DNA of 61,743 nucleotides, from positions 1,548,534 through 1,610,276 of the forward strand of contig NZ_JH601088.1 of the NCBI RefSeq assembly GCF_000245755.1, read 5' to 3'. Below are positions 8,867 to 18,713 of this stretch, one piece after another; positions within the stretch are counted from its first letter, which is position 1; each line of letters begins with the position of its first letter. Below the pieces are notes generated by a model, which saw only the letters and a list, made by a program, of their open reading frames with translations, searched no databases and had not been told where the DNA came from. This stretch comes from Helcococcus kunzii ATCC 51366 (GTDB lineage Bacteria > Bacillota > Clostridia > Tissierellales > Peptoniphilaceae). A program made the translations under genes and the position numbers.

Positions 8867-9676
8867 CTATTTTTCAAGTATAAATTTCTCAACATAGTCT
8901 GCAACACCATCTTCATTATTTGTCAGTGTCACATAATCAGCTATTTCTTTGATGCTATCTACAGCATTTCCCATAGCTACACCAGTCCCAGCTAAAGCAA
9001 TCATCGTATGATCATTGTTTTGGTCACCAAAAGCAACAACATCTTCTGCTTCAACTCCAATCTTTTCTGCCAATTCCATTAATGTTGCACCTTTTGAAAT
9101 ATTTTTTGCCATAGCCTCAAAATAGAATGGTTCAGAAAAAACAAATTCAAAATATTCGTCAAATTTTTCTTTAATTTTCATTGCTGGTTCTTTAATTCTA
9201 GATTCATCTTGTGAAAATAAAATATTATTCGGTACAAAATCAATATCTTCAGTTAAGTTTTTTCTAAAAATTAATGGCATAAAACTCTTACTCAAAATAT
9301 CCTCTAAATATGGCATATCTAAAGTATATGCATAAACACAATTATCATAATAAATGACATATTCAATATCTAAATCCTTTGAAAATTTTAACATTTCTTT
9401 CATCTTTTCAGGATCTAGAGTGTGATTAATCAATACTTCTCCATTCATAACATTCGTAACAAGACCACCATTGAAATTACAAATATATCCACTATATTTG
9501 TCCATTTCAAGCTCTTTGTATAAATGTTCCACTCCCTTTGGAGCTCTTCCTGAAGAAATAACCAATCTATGACCTTGCTTTTGAGCTTCTATCAATGTCT
9601 TTTTTGTTCTTTCCGTTAATTCATGATTAGACTTTATCAATGTCCCATCAACGTCCACAGCTATTAACTTTTTCAT
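8867..9676 (-). CDS. Cof-type HAD-IIB family phosphatase (first of two)
   Basis: A haloacid-dehalogenase phosphohydrolase acting on small phosphometabolites. Motif I DVDGTL near residue 8, motif II ISSGR, motif III Lys in ISKGATL, and motif IV GDQNND near 209 are all visible. The type IIB cap is between motifs II and III. The ATG at 9676 is preferred over the TTG at 9694 because GGAG is five bases upstream of it. A paralogue lies 20 nt upstream on the same strand. Confidence 0.88.
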   Translation of the reverse strand: MKKLIAVDVDGTLIKSNHELTERTKKTLIEAQKQGHRLVISSGRAPKGVEHLYKELEMDKYSGYICNFNGGLVTNVMNGEVLINHTLDPEKMKEMLKFSKDLDIEYVIYYDNCVYAYTLDMPYLEDILSKSFMPLIFRKNLTEDIDFVPNNILFSQDESRIKEPAMKIKEKFDEYFEFVFSEPFYFEAMAKNISKGATLMELAEKIGVEAEDVVAFGDQNNDHTMIALAGTGVAMGNAVDSIKEIADYVTLTNNEDGVADYVEKFILEK

Positions 9677-9695
9677 CTTCTCTCCAATTCTCAAA

Positions 9696-10511
9696 TTATT
9701 TTAAAATAAACTTCTTCAAATATTTCGCGATACCATTCCTATTATTTGTATCCGTTACATAATCTGCCACATCTAATAATTCAGATGAAGAATTTTTCAT
9801 CGCCACGCCAGTTCCACACATTTTTAACATGGAAATATCATTCCCATAATTTCCAAATGCAATAGTATCCATAGGATCTATCCCTAAAATCCTTGCTACT
9901 CTCAACACACTCTTACCTTTAGACGTTTCCTTTGGCGTAATCTCAATAGAAACTCTTGAAGAAAAGTTGATATCAACCTCATCTCCAAATTCCTTTTCCA
10001 ACTTAAACTTCGTCACCTTTAGATGTCTCTTCCAATCATTCACAAGCACCTTATAGACAGGGAAATCTGTATAATCGTGCAATTCTTCATTATCAATTGC
10101 CACCTGCCCGACAAGTTTCCTATAAATCTTAAATATCAATCGACTATATTTATTTGTATACAATTTTTTCTCATGCAAAACAGAATAATCCGCTTTCATA
10201 TCATTCATAAAATTAATGATACGCTTTAACAAATCCATATCCATTTTTACATCATAAATCTTCTCTTCGGGATTTAATCTAGTAATCAATCCTCCGTTAT
10301 AATTGGAAATAAAACCATTAAACTTATCAATCTGTATCATCTTCGCATATCTTAATGATGATACATAAGGTCTTCCCGTTGCAATCATCACAACATGCCC
10401 TTGTTCTTGCGCCTTCACTAGCGCATCAATCGTCTCTTGTTTTATCGTTTTTCTCCAATTAAGTAACGTCCCATCTAAATCTAGTGCAATTAATTTCTTC
10501 GTGTTTTCCAT
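9696..10511 (-). CDS. Cof-type HAD-IIB family phosphatase (second of two)
   Basis: A 271-residue paralogue of the downstream gene, with motif I DLDGTLLNW, motif II ATGRP, motif III Lys in TSKGKSVLR and motif IV FGNYGNDISML. The Asp of the usual GDxxND is kept only at the second position here (GNYGND), a mild departure from consensus. The ATG follows AAGGAA. It is the first gene of the minus-strand run 10511 to 7350. Confidence 0.85.
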   Translation of the reverse strand: MENTKKLIALDLDGTLLNWRKTIKQETIDALVKAQEQGHVVMIATGRPYVSSLRYAKMIQIDKFNGFISNYNGGLITRLNPEEKIYDVKMDMDLLKRIINFMNDMKADYSVLHEKKLYTNKYSRLIFKIYRKLVGQVAIDNEELHDYTDFPVYKVLVNDWKRHLKVTKFKLEKEFGDEVDINFSSRVSIEITPKETSKGKSVLRVARILGIDPMDTIAFGNYGNDISMLKMCGTGVAMKNSSSELLDVADYVTDTNNRNGIAKYLKKFILK

Positions 10512-10868
10512 TCATATTCCTTTTAAGTTTCTAACTAATAATATGATAACATAAAATGTAAATTTTGTATCTGTGTGTATTGGGGGAATGGGTGTTTTAG
10601 GGAAATATGTATATTGGGGGGAAATTAATATTTTGGGGGAATGGGAGTTTTGGGGAAAATAAGTAGTATGTGGGAATAGAAGTTTTGGGGAAATATGTAA
10701 TCTATAGGAATGGGCATTTTGAGGAAATATGTAATCTTTGCAAATAAGTGTTTTTGGGAAATGGATAGTTTGTGAGAATGGGTTTGGTTTTTCAGAGCAT
10801 AGTTTTAAGGTAATGGAATAGTTCGTAATACAAATGGTTAAGATATTATGTAGAACATGTGGGTGCAC
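10512..10868. repeat. G-rich imperfect tandem repeat, 17-18-nt monomer
   Basis: The plus strand repeats a GGAATGGGxxTTTTGGGG / GAAATATGTAATxTTT pattern. GGAATG-type anchors fall at 10585, 10638, 10673 and 10707 (steps 53, 35, 34), so the monomer is near 17.6 nt. A long minus-strand open frame here is only a translation of the repeat (proline/histidine-rich, no domain), so I do not call a gene. G-runs of 3-5 on the plus strand could form quadruplexes. Confidence 0.7.
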
Positions 10869-10925
10869 TAAATGAATTTATGGTATTCTAGCAGAAATTT
10901 AATATTAAATGTTTTCACTTGGATG

Positions 10926-11224
10926 TATTGCCCGCGTATACCCCTCCCCGGTATCTTTTGGACCATAAATATTTTTTTTATGGTCTGTAAATACCCCACC
11001 CCAGTATTTTTTAGACCATACGATTTGAGGATATTATAAAAATTATGGTCCCTAGATACCCCTCCCCAGTATAATTGAGACCATAGTTTTACAAATTTAT
11101 ATAATACTTTCGGCTGAATCTTTTAAATCTATGGTCCATTTTATACCCCCCTGGAGTATTCTGAGACCATAAATTTCGTAAACATACTCCTTAATATACC
11201 CCCTAGGGGTATTTTGGGACCATA
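10926..11224. repeat. Tandem hairpin array with TATGGTC/GACCATA arms
   Basis: Right arms GACCATA occur at 10961, 11014, 11079, 11165 and 11218 (steps 53, 65, 86, 53). A complete unit, for example 10979-11020, is 42 nt, with TATGGTC and GACCATA arms and a C-rich centre such as ATACCCC...CCCAGTAT that can itself pair. The first copy lacks its left arm. The run of C in the centre is very unusual in this AT-rich DNA. Confidence 0.8.
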
Positions 11225-11375
11225 AATTCCCAGGATAAAATTATAGATAAACTATAAAAAAGTAATAATTTTATAAAAAATTGAAATATCAACATTTATT
11301 TAATTTTTTTATCTTTTTAACTGTTAAACCAATGCCTAATTTAATTTATCTCCCCGTACCAACAAATAGTGTCGG

Positions 11376-11432
11376 ATAACAAAAAGAGACTGCTGAAAAA
11401 CAGCTCTTCAGTCATTTTTCAACAGTCTCCTA
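11376..11432 (-). terminator. Terminator of the amylopullulanase gene
   Basis: Minus strand GAGACTGTTGAAAAA pairs with TTTTTCAGCAGTCTC and is followed by TTTTTG. It lies 25 nt past the stop. Confidence 0.8.
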
Positions 11433-11457
11433 TTTTAGTTTTGAATTAGATATTTAA

Positions 11458-14400
11458 TTAAAATCTATTTCCTATTACAGCTCCGCTTTTATCAAATTCG
11501 TACCATTTTCCATCTATCCATTGTCGGCCAGTAACTCTTGTACCTGTACCAATTCTATAGAACTTCCATTTTCCATTGACTTTTTGCCAGCCAGTTGCCA
11601 TGGTTCCAGATTTTCTGAAAAATCTCCATGCTCCATTAATGAATTGTTCTCCTTTAACCATTGTGCCTGAAGATAATCTAAAGAAATAGATGTATCCATT
11701 TTCTGGATTTGTCCACCAACCCTTGTGATATTGTTTCATTGGTCCGGTTAAGGATAAGCATGAGAGACCATTCTTTGTGTAGATTTGGTCCATGCTATAT
11801 CCTTTGGAGTTAAAGTATTTCCAATTGAATTTTTCAGTTTCTTTACCATTCTTGTCAATTATTGGAGCCCACTTCCATTCTGAAATGGCTTGGTGTCCTG
11901 TATTTTTGTCTAAGAATTTCCAGTGACCATCAAAGAATTGCCATCCAAGTGCTAAGGTACCAGATTTTCTAAAGAACATCCAATCACCATCGATGAATTG
12001 TCTTCCTTTAACCATTGATCCAGAGTTTATTCTGAAGAAGTATTTGCTTCCTGTTTCTGGTCGTGTCCACCATCCACGGTGGTATTGGTTTGTTGGGCCA
12101 GCTACTGATAACCATGAGGAACCATTTTCTGTGTAGATTTGCGAAATATTATTTCCTTTGGCGTCGAAATATTTCCAATTGAATTTAGCTGTTGGGTTTC
12201 CTTCTTTATCAAGTATTGGTGCCCATCTCCATGAGGATTTTACTTGAGATCCGTCTTTGTCGTAATAGTTCCAGTAATCTCCATTTTGCACCCATCCAGC
12301 TTTTACTTCTGCAGGTTTATCTTTTACGATCAAAATTGTAGATAATGGAGCAATTTCTATTTCACCATTTTTAATTTCAACCTCTTCTATTCCTTCAGAT
12401 TTTGCAACTTGATCTCTTACAAGAACTTTATATTTTCCATTTTCCGCCGCAAATTTTTGAGCATTTCTTGCAGCATTATAGCCAATATAAATTTCATCTT
12501 TGTTGTAATCTAATTTATAGGCAACTAGTTGTTTTTCTGTTGCAATTTCCTTATAAACGGCATCAATTTCATCATAAGATTTTAAATCAAATACAGGATA
12601 TAATTTTCTAATCTTTACTAGTTCTCTGAAATATTCAACATTGTCTGCAAATTTTAGCGCTCTATCCCAATCAATTTGATTTACTGAATCTGGGGATTTG
12701 TATGAATTATGATCCCCACCTTTTGTTCGAGCAAATTCTTGGCCTGTATGTATAAATGGTGTCCCTTGAGAAAGTAGTACCATTGATGTGGCCATCTTGT
12801 GCATTTTCAGTCTTGTTTCATCACTATCATTTGGATTAGTTTCTAGTAATTTATCCCAAAGAGTTAGGTTGTCGTGCGCTTCGACATATTGAATGACTTG
12901 TCTTGCACTTGTGTAACCTTGAAGCCCTTTACCACCTTTTATATTTTGTAAAATGTAGTCTTCTTGATTTTGTTGTCCATTCACAAATCCTGGTTCTGCA
13001 CCATTAAATACGGAACCTTTTACTCCATCTCTAAAATTATCGCTGAAGTGAGCTATACCCTCTGGCATCTTATATGCATTCTTTTGAGTTGCTCTGATAT
13101 CCTCTGGAATGCCCATTCCCATGTTCCAGCCTTCACCTAAGATGAAGATATTTGGATTTATTTTTACTAATTCTTTATAAACTAGATTCATTGTTTCGAC
13201 ATCATGTGTCCCCATTAGGTCAAATCTGAATCCGTCAAATTTGTAGGTTTCAGCGAGATATGTGATTGAATCAATGATGAATTTTTGCATCATTTTTCTT
13301 TCTGAAGCAGTTTCATTTCCAACACCTGTACCACCTAAGAAATTGCCTTTAGCATCTTGTCTGAAATAGTAGCCTGGCACGATATAATCAAAGGAGTGTT
13401 GATCTACACCAGCAACGTGATTATATACAACGTCCATTATTACACCCATTCCATTTTGATGAATGGTGTCAATTGTCTTTTGTAATTCTTCTATTCTATT
13501 GAATGGATTTGCAGGATCCGTACTGTATGACCCCTCAATAGAGTTGTAATTTACAGGATCATAGCCCCAGTTAAATTGTGGCGTATCTAATTTTGTCTCG
13601 TCCACAGAATATTTACTATAGTCATAAATTGGTATCAATTGAATATGTGTAACACCAAGTGATTTGATATAGTCAAGTCCTGTAATTTGACCACTTGGCG
13701 ATTTCGTACCAAGTTCTGTCAAACCTAAGAATTTACCTTTATTCTTAATGCCACTATTTTCTGCAATTGATAAGTCTCTTATATGAAGTTCATAAATGAT
13801 TGGATTTGTAGCATCTTTTCCTGTCAATCTTGAAACATCTGAAGGTTTTGGATTTACCACAACTCCTCGTTGACCATTTATTGTAACAGATTTAGCGTAT
13901 GGGTCTACCACCCTATTTGTAACATCGTCAAAATGCACATCAAACATATACGCCTTACCCAGTTGGTCGCCTGGAAGTTTGTAATTATACACACCTTTTT
14001 CATTCGATTCCATTGGATAAGTTTTAAATCCTTCTTCATATAAATCATCAAATATAACTAAATCAACCTTATTCGCCGTAGGTGCCCAAATCTTAAATTC
14101 CGTACCTAACTTACTGTAAATTGCACCTAATTCTCCATCATATGCGTATTTTTTCTCAAATTCAGGAGTATCAAAAAGTCCAGCAATTCTTGAAGATTTT
14201 TCAAGTGGATAATCCGCCTTAACTCCATCATTATCATTTTGAGTAATAGTGAAGTTTATCTTTATACTTCCATTTATTGCTAAATCTTCCTTGAATTTAA
14301 CTAAAAATTCTGAACTAGCATTTTCATCACCTGACACTGGTGTGATTGATTCCACTTTGTCTTTGATACTATTTCCACCAAATGCAATATCATAGTCATC

Positions 14401-17400
14401 TAAAATATCCGTCAAAGCGACTTTTGTATTTAGAATGATATTAGCTTCCCTAAATGAATCGATGTTAAAGCCTTCAATTCTTGGTAGCATCACGCCATCG
14501 GTTGTAAATTCTTCTTTTCCTGATTCGATATATACATTTTGAGGATTCTTTGTAATATAGACAAATCTGTCACCATCAAAATTCTTGGCCCAGTCATTTT
14601 TGCCCTTTATTATAAATCCTATTTCTTCAACTTTTCCAGGGAATGTAATTTCCGCAATTTTTACATCTCCATCTTGTCTAGTAAATTCGTATTGCGCACC
14701 ATTACCATCTTTTGGCCATGCCCAAATCGCCCATTCCCCATTATCAGGGTCTTTGAAGTTAAATATTACAGTTGTACTTTCTGTTTGTGAAGGTAAAAAC
14801 ACTGCAGTACCACCGTCTTTATTCGCCGGAATGGTCACTGTAATTTTGCCATCTTCTGCTTCGAATTCCGCATCTTCATTAAATATATCTTTTAATGCAT
14901 CGCCCATTGCTGCATTCATTGGGAATGTTACACTCTTAGCCTCATTGCTTATATTCAACCCAACAATTACAGTTTCACCATTGAATGTTCTTGAGAAAAT
15001 TGAAACATTCTCATCTGTATAAAGTGATTTTCTGTCACCTCTAGCAAAGACTTCTGCATGTTCTTTTCTAATATTTGTTATCTTTTGATAGTGCTTTAAT
15101 ACATCATTATTTTCAACTTTTGACCAATCAAATGATTTTCTATTTTGATTTCCTGCATAAGGAGCGCTCATACCAATCTCTTCACCATAGTAAATGACTG
15201 GTTGACCTTTTGCTGTAATTTGCAGTGATGAAGCTACTTTTAGAAGGGATGCATTCCCACCTATTCTTGTCGCTAAAAATCCATCTTCATCATGAGAAGA
15301 TAAAAATGATCCAAAGTTCTTATCAAAAGTAATTTCCTTGTTTCTTTCCGCTAATCTTTTTTCTATATTAGCAATATCGCCTTTAACGAATTTTTCAGCC
15401 AATGACTTAAATTCAAAATCCAATAGTGAATCCATTTGTCCACCACCCAAATACCAACCAGTATTTCCTGTGGAGCCGCCATAAAATTCACCAATCATCT
15501 TAAAGTCAGGCTTAATCTCTACAAGTGCAGTTTTTAGTTCTTTCCAAGTATCATGTTCTACATGTTTTACAGTGTCAATTCTAAAATAGTCAATTGTATT
15601 ACCTTTGTCAGTTCTTAATGTATTTAACCATTCTGATTGCCACTTAACAAGCTTTTTACTAATCTCTGGGTTTTCCGTAATGAAATCTGGCAATCCAGAT
15701 AATTCTGAAGTTAAATCATCAGTACCTGGCTGAGTTCTATGCATTCCTTCAAATTGACCTTTATTTTTTGTTTCATATCCGGAATGGTTAAGAACAACGT
15801 CAACCATTAATTTTATGCCATTATCATGCAATGTGTCGATTAATTTCTTTAATGTATCGACATCACCAAGTCTTGGTTCAATCTTTGTAAAATCTTCCGC
15901 CCAATAGCCGTGATATCCGTAAGATTTGCCGTTTTGATTTAAATTGTTTTCAATATTATCCACAATCGGAGTAATCCAAACAGTTGTAATTCCAAGTTGT
16001 TTCAAATAGTCAACTTTATCTATTATTCCTTGGAAATCACCACCATGATAAGCGTCTATTTCAGAAGGATCATAAGAGCCATTCTTCGCAGGATCGTTAT
16101 TTGTACTATCACCATCAAAGAATCTATCTGTCAATAAGAAATAGATAATTTCTTCATCCCAAGCAATAGTATCTTTTGTATCGCTTGATGCCAAAGTATC
16201 AAGCTTAAGAGTAGTTTTGTGAGTTCCATTATATTCATCAACTAAAACTACATCAAAAGTCTTTTCTCCAGCCTTTAAATCAAGTGGTAATGCCACATTT
16301 TGTTTTAACAAATCTACTGGAACGCCAATTTTATTTTGTCCAAGATTTGTACCATCAATGTAAATTTCTTTTATCCCATGATTTTGAGGATTATCCACAT
16401 CAATTGTAACAACAAAAGATTCCCCCGCTTTAGCTTCCTTCATATTTAATGATGCGCTAATGCCAATATCAAGACTAACTAATCTTTGATATGATTCCCC
16501 ATCAATAGTGTTGGAAACATCTAATAATCCCGTTTTTGTCTCTCCATCCTTTGTAACATCAAAGGTATAGACATAATCAAATCCTTCTTCTGGATTTTCT
16601 AAAACATATCCGAAACGTTGATTTTCTGAGCTATATGTCATCTCAAATGAACCAAGCTCTTTCATTTCTTTTGTATCTACATTTCTCTTTGAAATATTGA
16701 TTTTCACTGAATCAATTGCATCCATTTTATCAGCTTCGTAAAGATCAATATCTCTATAATAGAAGGAAATATTTCCGTCTTTGTATTCTGGTCCTTTAAG
16801 ATATGGGACCACTCTAAACGCATCTTGACCTTGAGTTAAAAATACTTTTGTTGTAATTTCCAATGCGTTTGGATCTGTCTCAACAACTCTATCTAAATCT
16901 TTGTTTGGATCCTTTTCCGTCCATCGATTATCATCAGAAACACTCTTTCTTACGATAAATCCTACATTTGTTGCACCTTTTGAAATTGGTAAATCAAGTT
17001 TACCATTCACAAAATAATCTAAATCATTTAATGCCACTTTATCTGATGAATCCACCAAACCGGTTGACCAGTACCATAAATTCCAGCCGTCATAATCTTT
17101 CTCTGATCTATCATAATTGAATTGAATTTTTCTAGTTTTTGCAGGCTCTGAATCATCTCCAGGCTTAGAATAATACACATTTTCATCACCAGACACAACC
17201 CATGCCTCTACAGAAGTCTTTCCTTCAGGCACAGTAACCACTCTTGTCATTTCCTGACTATCCCAATTTTTAGGTCTAGAAATAACAGAAATTTCACTTA
17301 TTGGAAGTTCAAAAGTTGCCCTTGCATAGCCATCAACGTCTTCTGTAAATCTTTCTGCATAACCATTTAATCCATTTCCAAATACCCACATATCCCAATT

Positions 17401-18033
17401 CATTTGAGCATTATCTGCCCTCTTGTAATTAATAGTGTAGGTAAACATTGTAGATAAAATAGTTATTTCTTTTGTAGCCTTTTTACCATCAAACTCTGCT
17501 ACCAAACTGACTTTATCAGCTTTAGCATTTTCGCTAACAACTAACTTCCCATCTTCTATAGAAATACCATCCACAGCATTTTCTAAAGAATAAGTAGCTT
17601 TCACATCTTTAACACTTCCATCAGGATTCACATATTCTGCAGCCAAATCCAAACTACCGCCCAATTTAACCACAGACTCCGAATTTATCTTCAATCCCTC
17701 AACAATATATTCTAAATTTGGATCCGGCATCCATTTCCCATCAATAATAAATTTATATTGATACTTGCCTGGCTCCAATCTTTGCTGAGTCGTAAATAAA
17801 TAATTTTCTCCCTTTGTAAGTGAAATATTGGAAGTATTCCATTCATTCATCTCACCAGCTAAATTTACCGTTTTAGTATTTTCATTCCCTTGATAACTAA
17901 ATGTAGTTATCCCGTTTTCCGTCCTTGGAGCCAACTCCTCAGCACTCGCAGTTTCCATTCCCACCGGAATGAACCCAAGCAACATCGAAAATACCAAAAC
18001 TAAAGAAACAATCTTCTTAATACCTTTTCGCAT
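11458..18033 (-). CDS. Secreted amylopullulanase with two GH13 domains and C-terminal cell-wall-binding repeats
   Basis: The 2191-residue enzyme should degrade starch, glycogen and pullulan at the cell surface. Order: signal peptide (1-31); starch-binding CBM41/E-set-like segments (about 200-400; WNLWYWSTG and similar); first GH13 alpha-amylase-type domain (about 625-1080) with catalytic FRIDTVKH (about 816), GEFYG (about 844) and SSHDEDG (about 913); another CBM41-like segment (about 1085-1180); CBM48 (about 1300); and a pullulanase type I GH13 domain (about 1410-1850) with WGYDP, FRFDLMGTHD (about 1606), LGEGWNMG (about 1631) and VEAHDNLTLWDKL (about 1716). Residues 1909-2191 are Trp/Tyr/Gly-rich wall-binding repeats in two related blocks. 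No LPXTG is present, so attachment is non-covalent. A cre site overlaps its promoter. Confidence 0.93.
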   Translation of the reverse strand: MRKGIKKIVSLVLVFSMLLGFIPVGMETASAEELAPRTENGITTFSYQGNENTKTVNLAGEMNEWNTSNISLTKGENYLFTTQQRLEPGKYQYKFIIDGKWMPDPNLEYIVEGLKINSESVVKLGGSLDLAAEYVNPDGSVKDVKATYSLENAVDGISIEDGKLVVSENAKADKVSLVAEFDGKKATKEITILSTMFTYTINYKRADNAQMNWDMWVFGNGLNGYAERFTEDVDGYARATFELPISEISVISRPKNWDSQEMTRVVTVPEGKTSVEAWVVSGDENVYYSKPGDDSEPAKTRKIQFNYDRSEKDYDGWNLWYWSTGLVDSSDKVALNDLDYFVNGKLDLPISKGATNVGFIVRKSVSDDNRWTEKDPNKDLDRVVETDPNALEITTKVFLTQGQDAFRVVPYLKGPEYKDGNISFYYRDIDLYEADKMDAIDSVKINISKRNVDTKEMKELGSFEMTYSSENQRFGYVLENPEEGFDYVYTFDVTKDGETKTGLLDVSNTIDGESYQRLVSLDIGISASLNMKEAKAGESFVVTIDVDNPQNHGIKEIYIDGTNLGQNKIGVPVDLLKQNVALPLDLKAGEKTFDVVLVDEYNGTHKTTLKLDTLASSDTKDTIAWDEEIIYFLLTDRFFDGDSTNNDPAKNGSYDPSEIDAYHGGDFQGIIDKVDYLKQLGITTVWITPIVDNIENNLNQNGKSYGYHGYWAEDFTKIEPRLGDVDTLKKLIDTLHDNGIKLMVDVVLNHSGYETKNKGQFEGMHRTQPGTDDLTSELSGLPDFITENPEISKKLVKWQSEWLNTLRTDKGNTIDYFRIDTVKHVEHDTWKELKTALVEIKPDFKMIGEFYGGSTGNTGWYLGGGQMDSLLDFEFKSLAEKFVKGDIANIEKRLAERNKEITFDKNFGSFLSSHDEDGFLATRIGGNASLLKVASSLQITAKGQPVIYYGEEIGMSAPYAGNQNRKSFDWSKVENNDVLKHYQKITNIRKEHAEVFARGDRKSLYTDENVSIFSRTFNGETVIVGLNISNEAKSVTFPMNAAMGDALKDIFNEDAEFEAEDGKITVTIPANKDGGTAVFLPSQTESTTVIFNFKDPDNGEWAIWAWPKDGNGAQYEFTRQDGDVKIAEITFPGKVEEIGFIIKGKNDWAKNFDGDRFVYITKNPQNVYIESGKEEFTTDGVMLPRIEGFNIDSFREANIILNTKVALTDILDDYDIAFGGNSIKDKVESITPVSGDENASSEFLVKFKEDLAINGSIKINFTITQNDNDGVKADYPLEKSSRIAGLFDTPEFEKKYAYDGELGAIYSKLGTEFKIWAPTANKVDLVIFDDLYEEGFKTYPMESNEKGVYNYKLPGDQLGKAYMFDVHFDDVTNRVVDPYAKSVTINGQRGVVVNPKPSDVSRLTGKDATNPIIYELHIRDLSIAENSGIKNKGKFLGLTELGTKSPSGQITGLDYIKSLGVTHIQLIPIYDYSKYSVDETKLDTPQFNWGYDPVNYNSIEGSYSTDPANPFNRIEELQKTIDTIHQNGMGVIMDVVYNHVAGVDQHSFDYIVPGYYFRQDAKGNFLGGTGVGNETASERKMMQKFIIDSITYLAETYKFDGFRFDLMGTHDVETMNLVYKELVKINPNIFILGEGWNMGMGIPEDIRATQKNAYKMPEGIAHFSDNFRDGVKGSVFNGAEPGFVNGQQNQEDYILQNIKGGKGLQGYTSARQVIQYVEAHDNLTLWDKLLETNPNDSDETRLKMHKMATSMVLLSQGTPFIHTGQEFARTKGGDHNSYKSPDSVNQIDWDRALKFADNVEYFRELVKIRKLYPVFDLKSYDEIDAVYKEIATEKQLVAYKLDYNKDEIYIGYNAARNAQKFAAENGKYKVLVRDQVAKSEGIEEVEIKNGEIEIAPLSTILIVKDKPAEVKAGWVQNGDYWNYYDKDGSQVKSSWRWAPILDKEGNPTAKFNWKYFDAKGNNISQIYTENGSSWLSVAGPTNQYHRGWWTRPETGSKYFFRINSGSMVKGRQFIDGDWMFFRKSGTLALGWQFFDGHWKFLDKNTGHQAISEWKWAPIIDKNGKETEKFNWKYFNSKGYSMDQIYTKNGLSCLSLTGPMKQYHKGWWTNPENGYIYFFRLSSGTMVKGEQFINGAWRFFRKSGTMATGWQKVNGKWKFYRIGTGTRVTGRQWIDGKWYEFDKSGAVIGNRF

Positions 18034-18065
18034 TTTTTCCTCCTCATAATATTACTATTGATGTG

Positions 18066-18094
18066 ATTATATTATGAAAACGTATATATGTAAA
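18066..18094 (-). promoter_or_regulatory. Sigma-A promoter of the amylopullulanase gene
   Basis: On the minus strand TTTACA, a 17-nt spacer and a perfect TATAAT end about 30 nt before the ATG and its GAGGAGG ribosome site. Confidence 0.75.
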
Positions 18095-18104
18095 CGGTAC
18101 CATT
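18087..18104. promoter_or_regulatory. Probable cre (CcpA) site over the -35 box
   Basis: TATGTAAACGGTACCATT fits the Gram-positive cre consensus (WWTGNAARCGNWWWCAWW) at all but one position and overlaps the -35 hexamer of the amylopullulanase promoter. Repression by CcpA when a better sugar is present is the expected effect. This rests on the consensus alone. Confidence 0.65.
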
Positions 18105-18222
18105 TCATAGCATTTTAGTAAATGTCTGGAAAATGCGAGTTTCTGAGTCGAACAGTGAAGATGTTAATCATTTGATTATTAATATTAGTTAATAATTGGA
18201 AATTTTCATTAAATTAGGGGTA

Positions 18223-18339
18223 GGAATGGGTTTGGTGGTATTGGTGACGTGGGGTTTGTGGGGAATGGTTTTTGGGGTATTGGTAATGCGGGGGTTTAGG
18301 GGAATGGATTTAGTGGTATTGGTGATGCGGGATTGGATT
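18223..18339. repeat. 39-bp G-rich direct repeat, three copies
   Basis: GGAATGG anchors at 18223, 18262 and 18301 give an exact 39-nt period. Each unit continues with TTT..GGTATTGGT(G/A)A(C/T)G(C/T)GGG. It lies in the gap between the amylopullulanase promoter and the next minus-strand gene (18105-18394), which holds no other feature that I can see. Confidence 0.75.
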
Positions 18340-18394
18340 AACTACTAATGATTCAGTGTTTGCATTCCAAATGTCCATTTTATCCCATTCCACA

Positions 18395-18445
18395 CAAAAA
18401 AAAGTATCCTAATCTAAATAGCCCAACTATTAGAATAGAATACTC
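18395..18445 (-). terminator. Terminator of the 18447-18713 gene
   Basis: Minus strand AGTATTCTATTCTAATAG pairs with CTATTTAGATTAGGATACT and is followed by eight T. Confidence 0.75.
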
Positions 18446-18446
18446 T

Positions 18447-18713
18447 CTACATACTATTTAATTTATTCTTAATTTCCCTATCAAGCAAATACAACATCTT
18501 AGGCCTATTGCCCATATACTTCCTTTGAATATATGGCTTAACAATCCCTTTATTTACAAGCTTATCAAACTTTTTACCAAAAATATATTTATTCGAAACT
18601 TCATTATATCTCCCAGATTCCTCGTCATAAAAATATTCCTTCAAAAGATCCAACTCCTCCTCTTGAAGCCTATAGAAAAAATACATCTTTAGTAACTTAT
18701 CATACTTCTTCAT
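18447..18713 (-). CDS. Small hypothetical protein, basic
   Basis: An 88-residue protein of unknown function, rich in Lys, Tyr and Glu. It has a helical N-terminus (KKYDKLLKMYFFYRLQEEEL) followed by a segment ending in NRPKMLYLLDREIKNKL that could be a winged-helix-like DNA-binding fold; this is only a guess from shape. ATG at 18713 has GGAGG five bases before it, and is preferred over the in-frame ATG at 18782, which has none. It is monocistronic with its own terminator. Confidence 0.6.
   Translation of the reverse strand: MKKYDKLLKMYFFYRLQEEELDLLKEYFYDEESGRYNEVSNKYIFGKKFDKLVNKGIVKPYIQRKYMGNRPKMLYLLDREIKNKLNSM

Noticed and set aside
10512..10868. 118-codon minus-strand open frame
   Set aside because: It is a low-complexity Pro/His/Ser translation of the G-rich tandem repeat, without a ribosome site.
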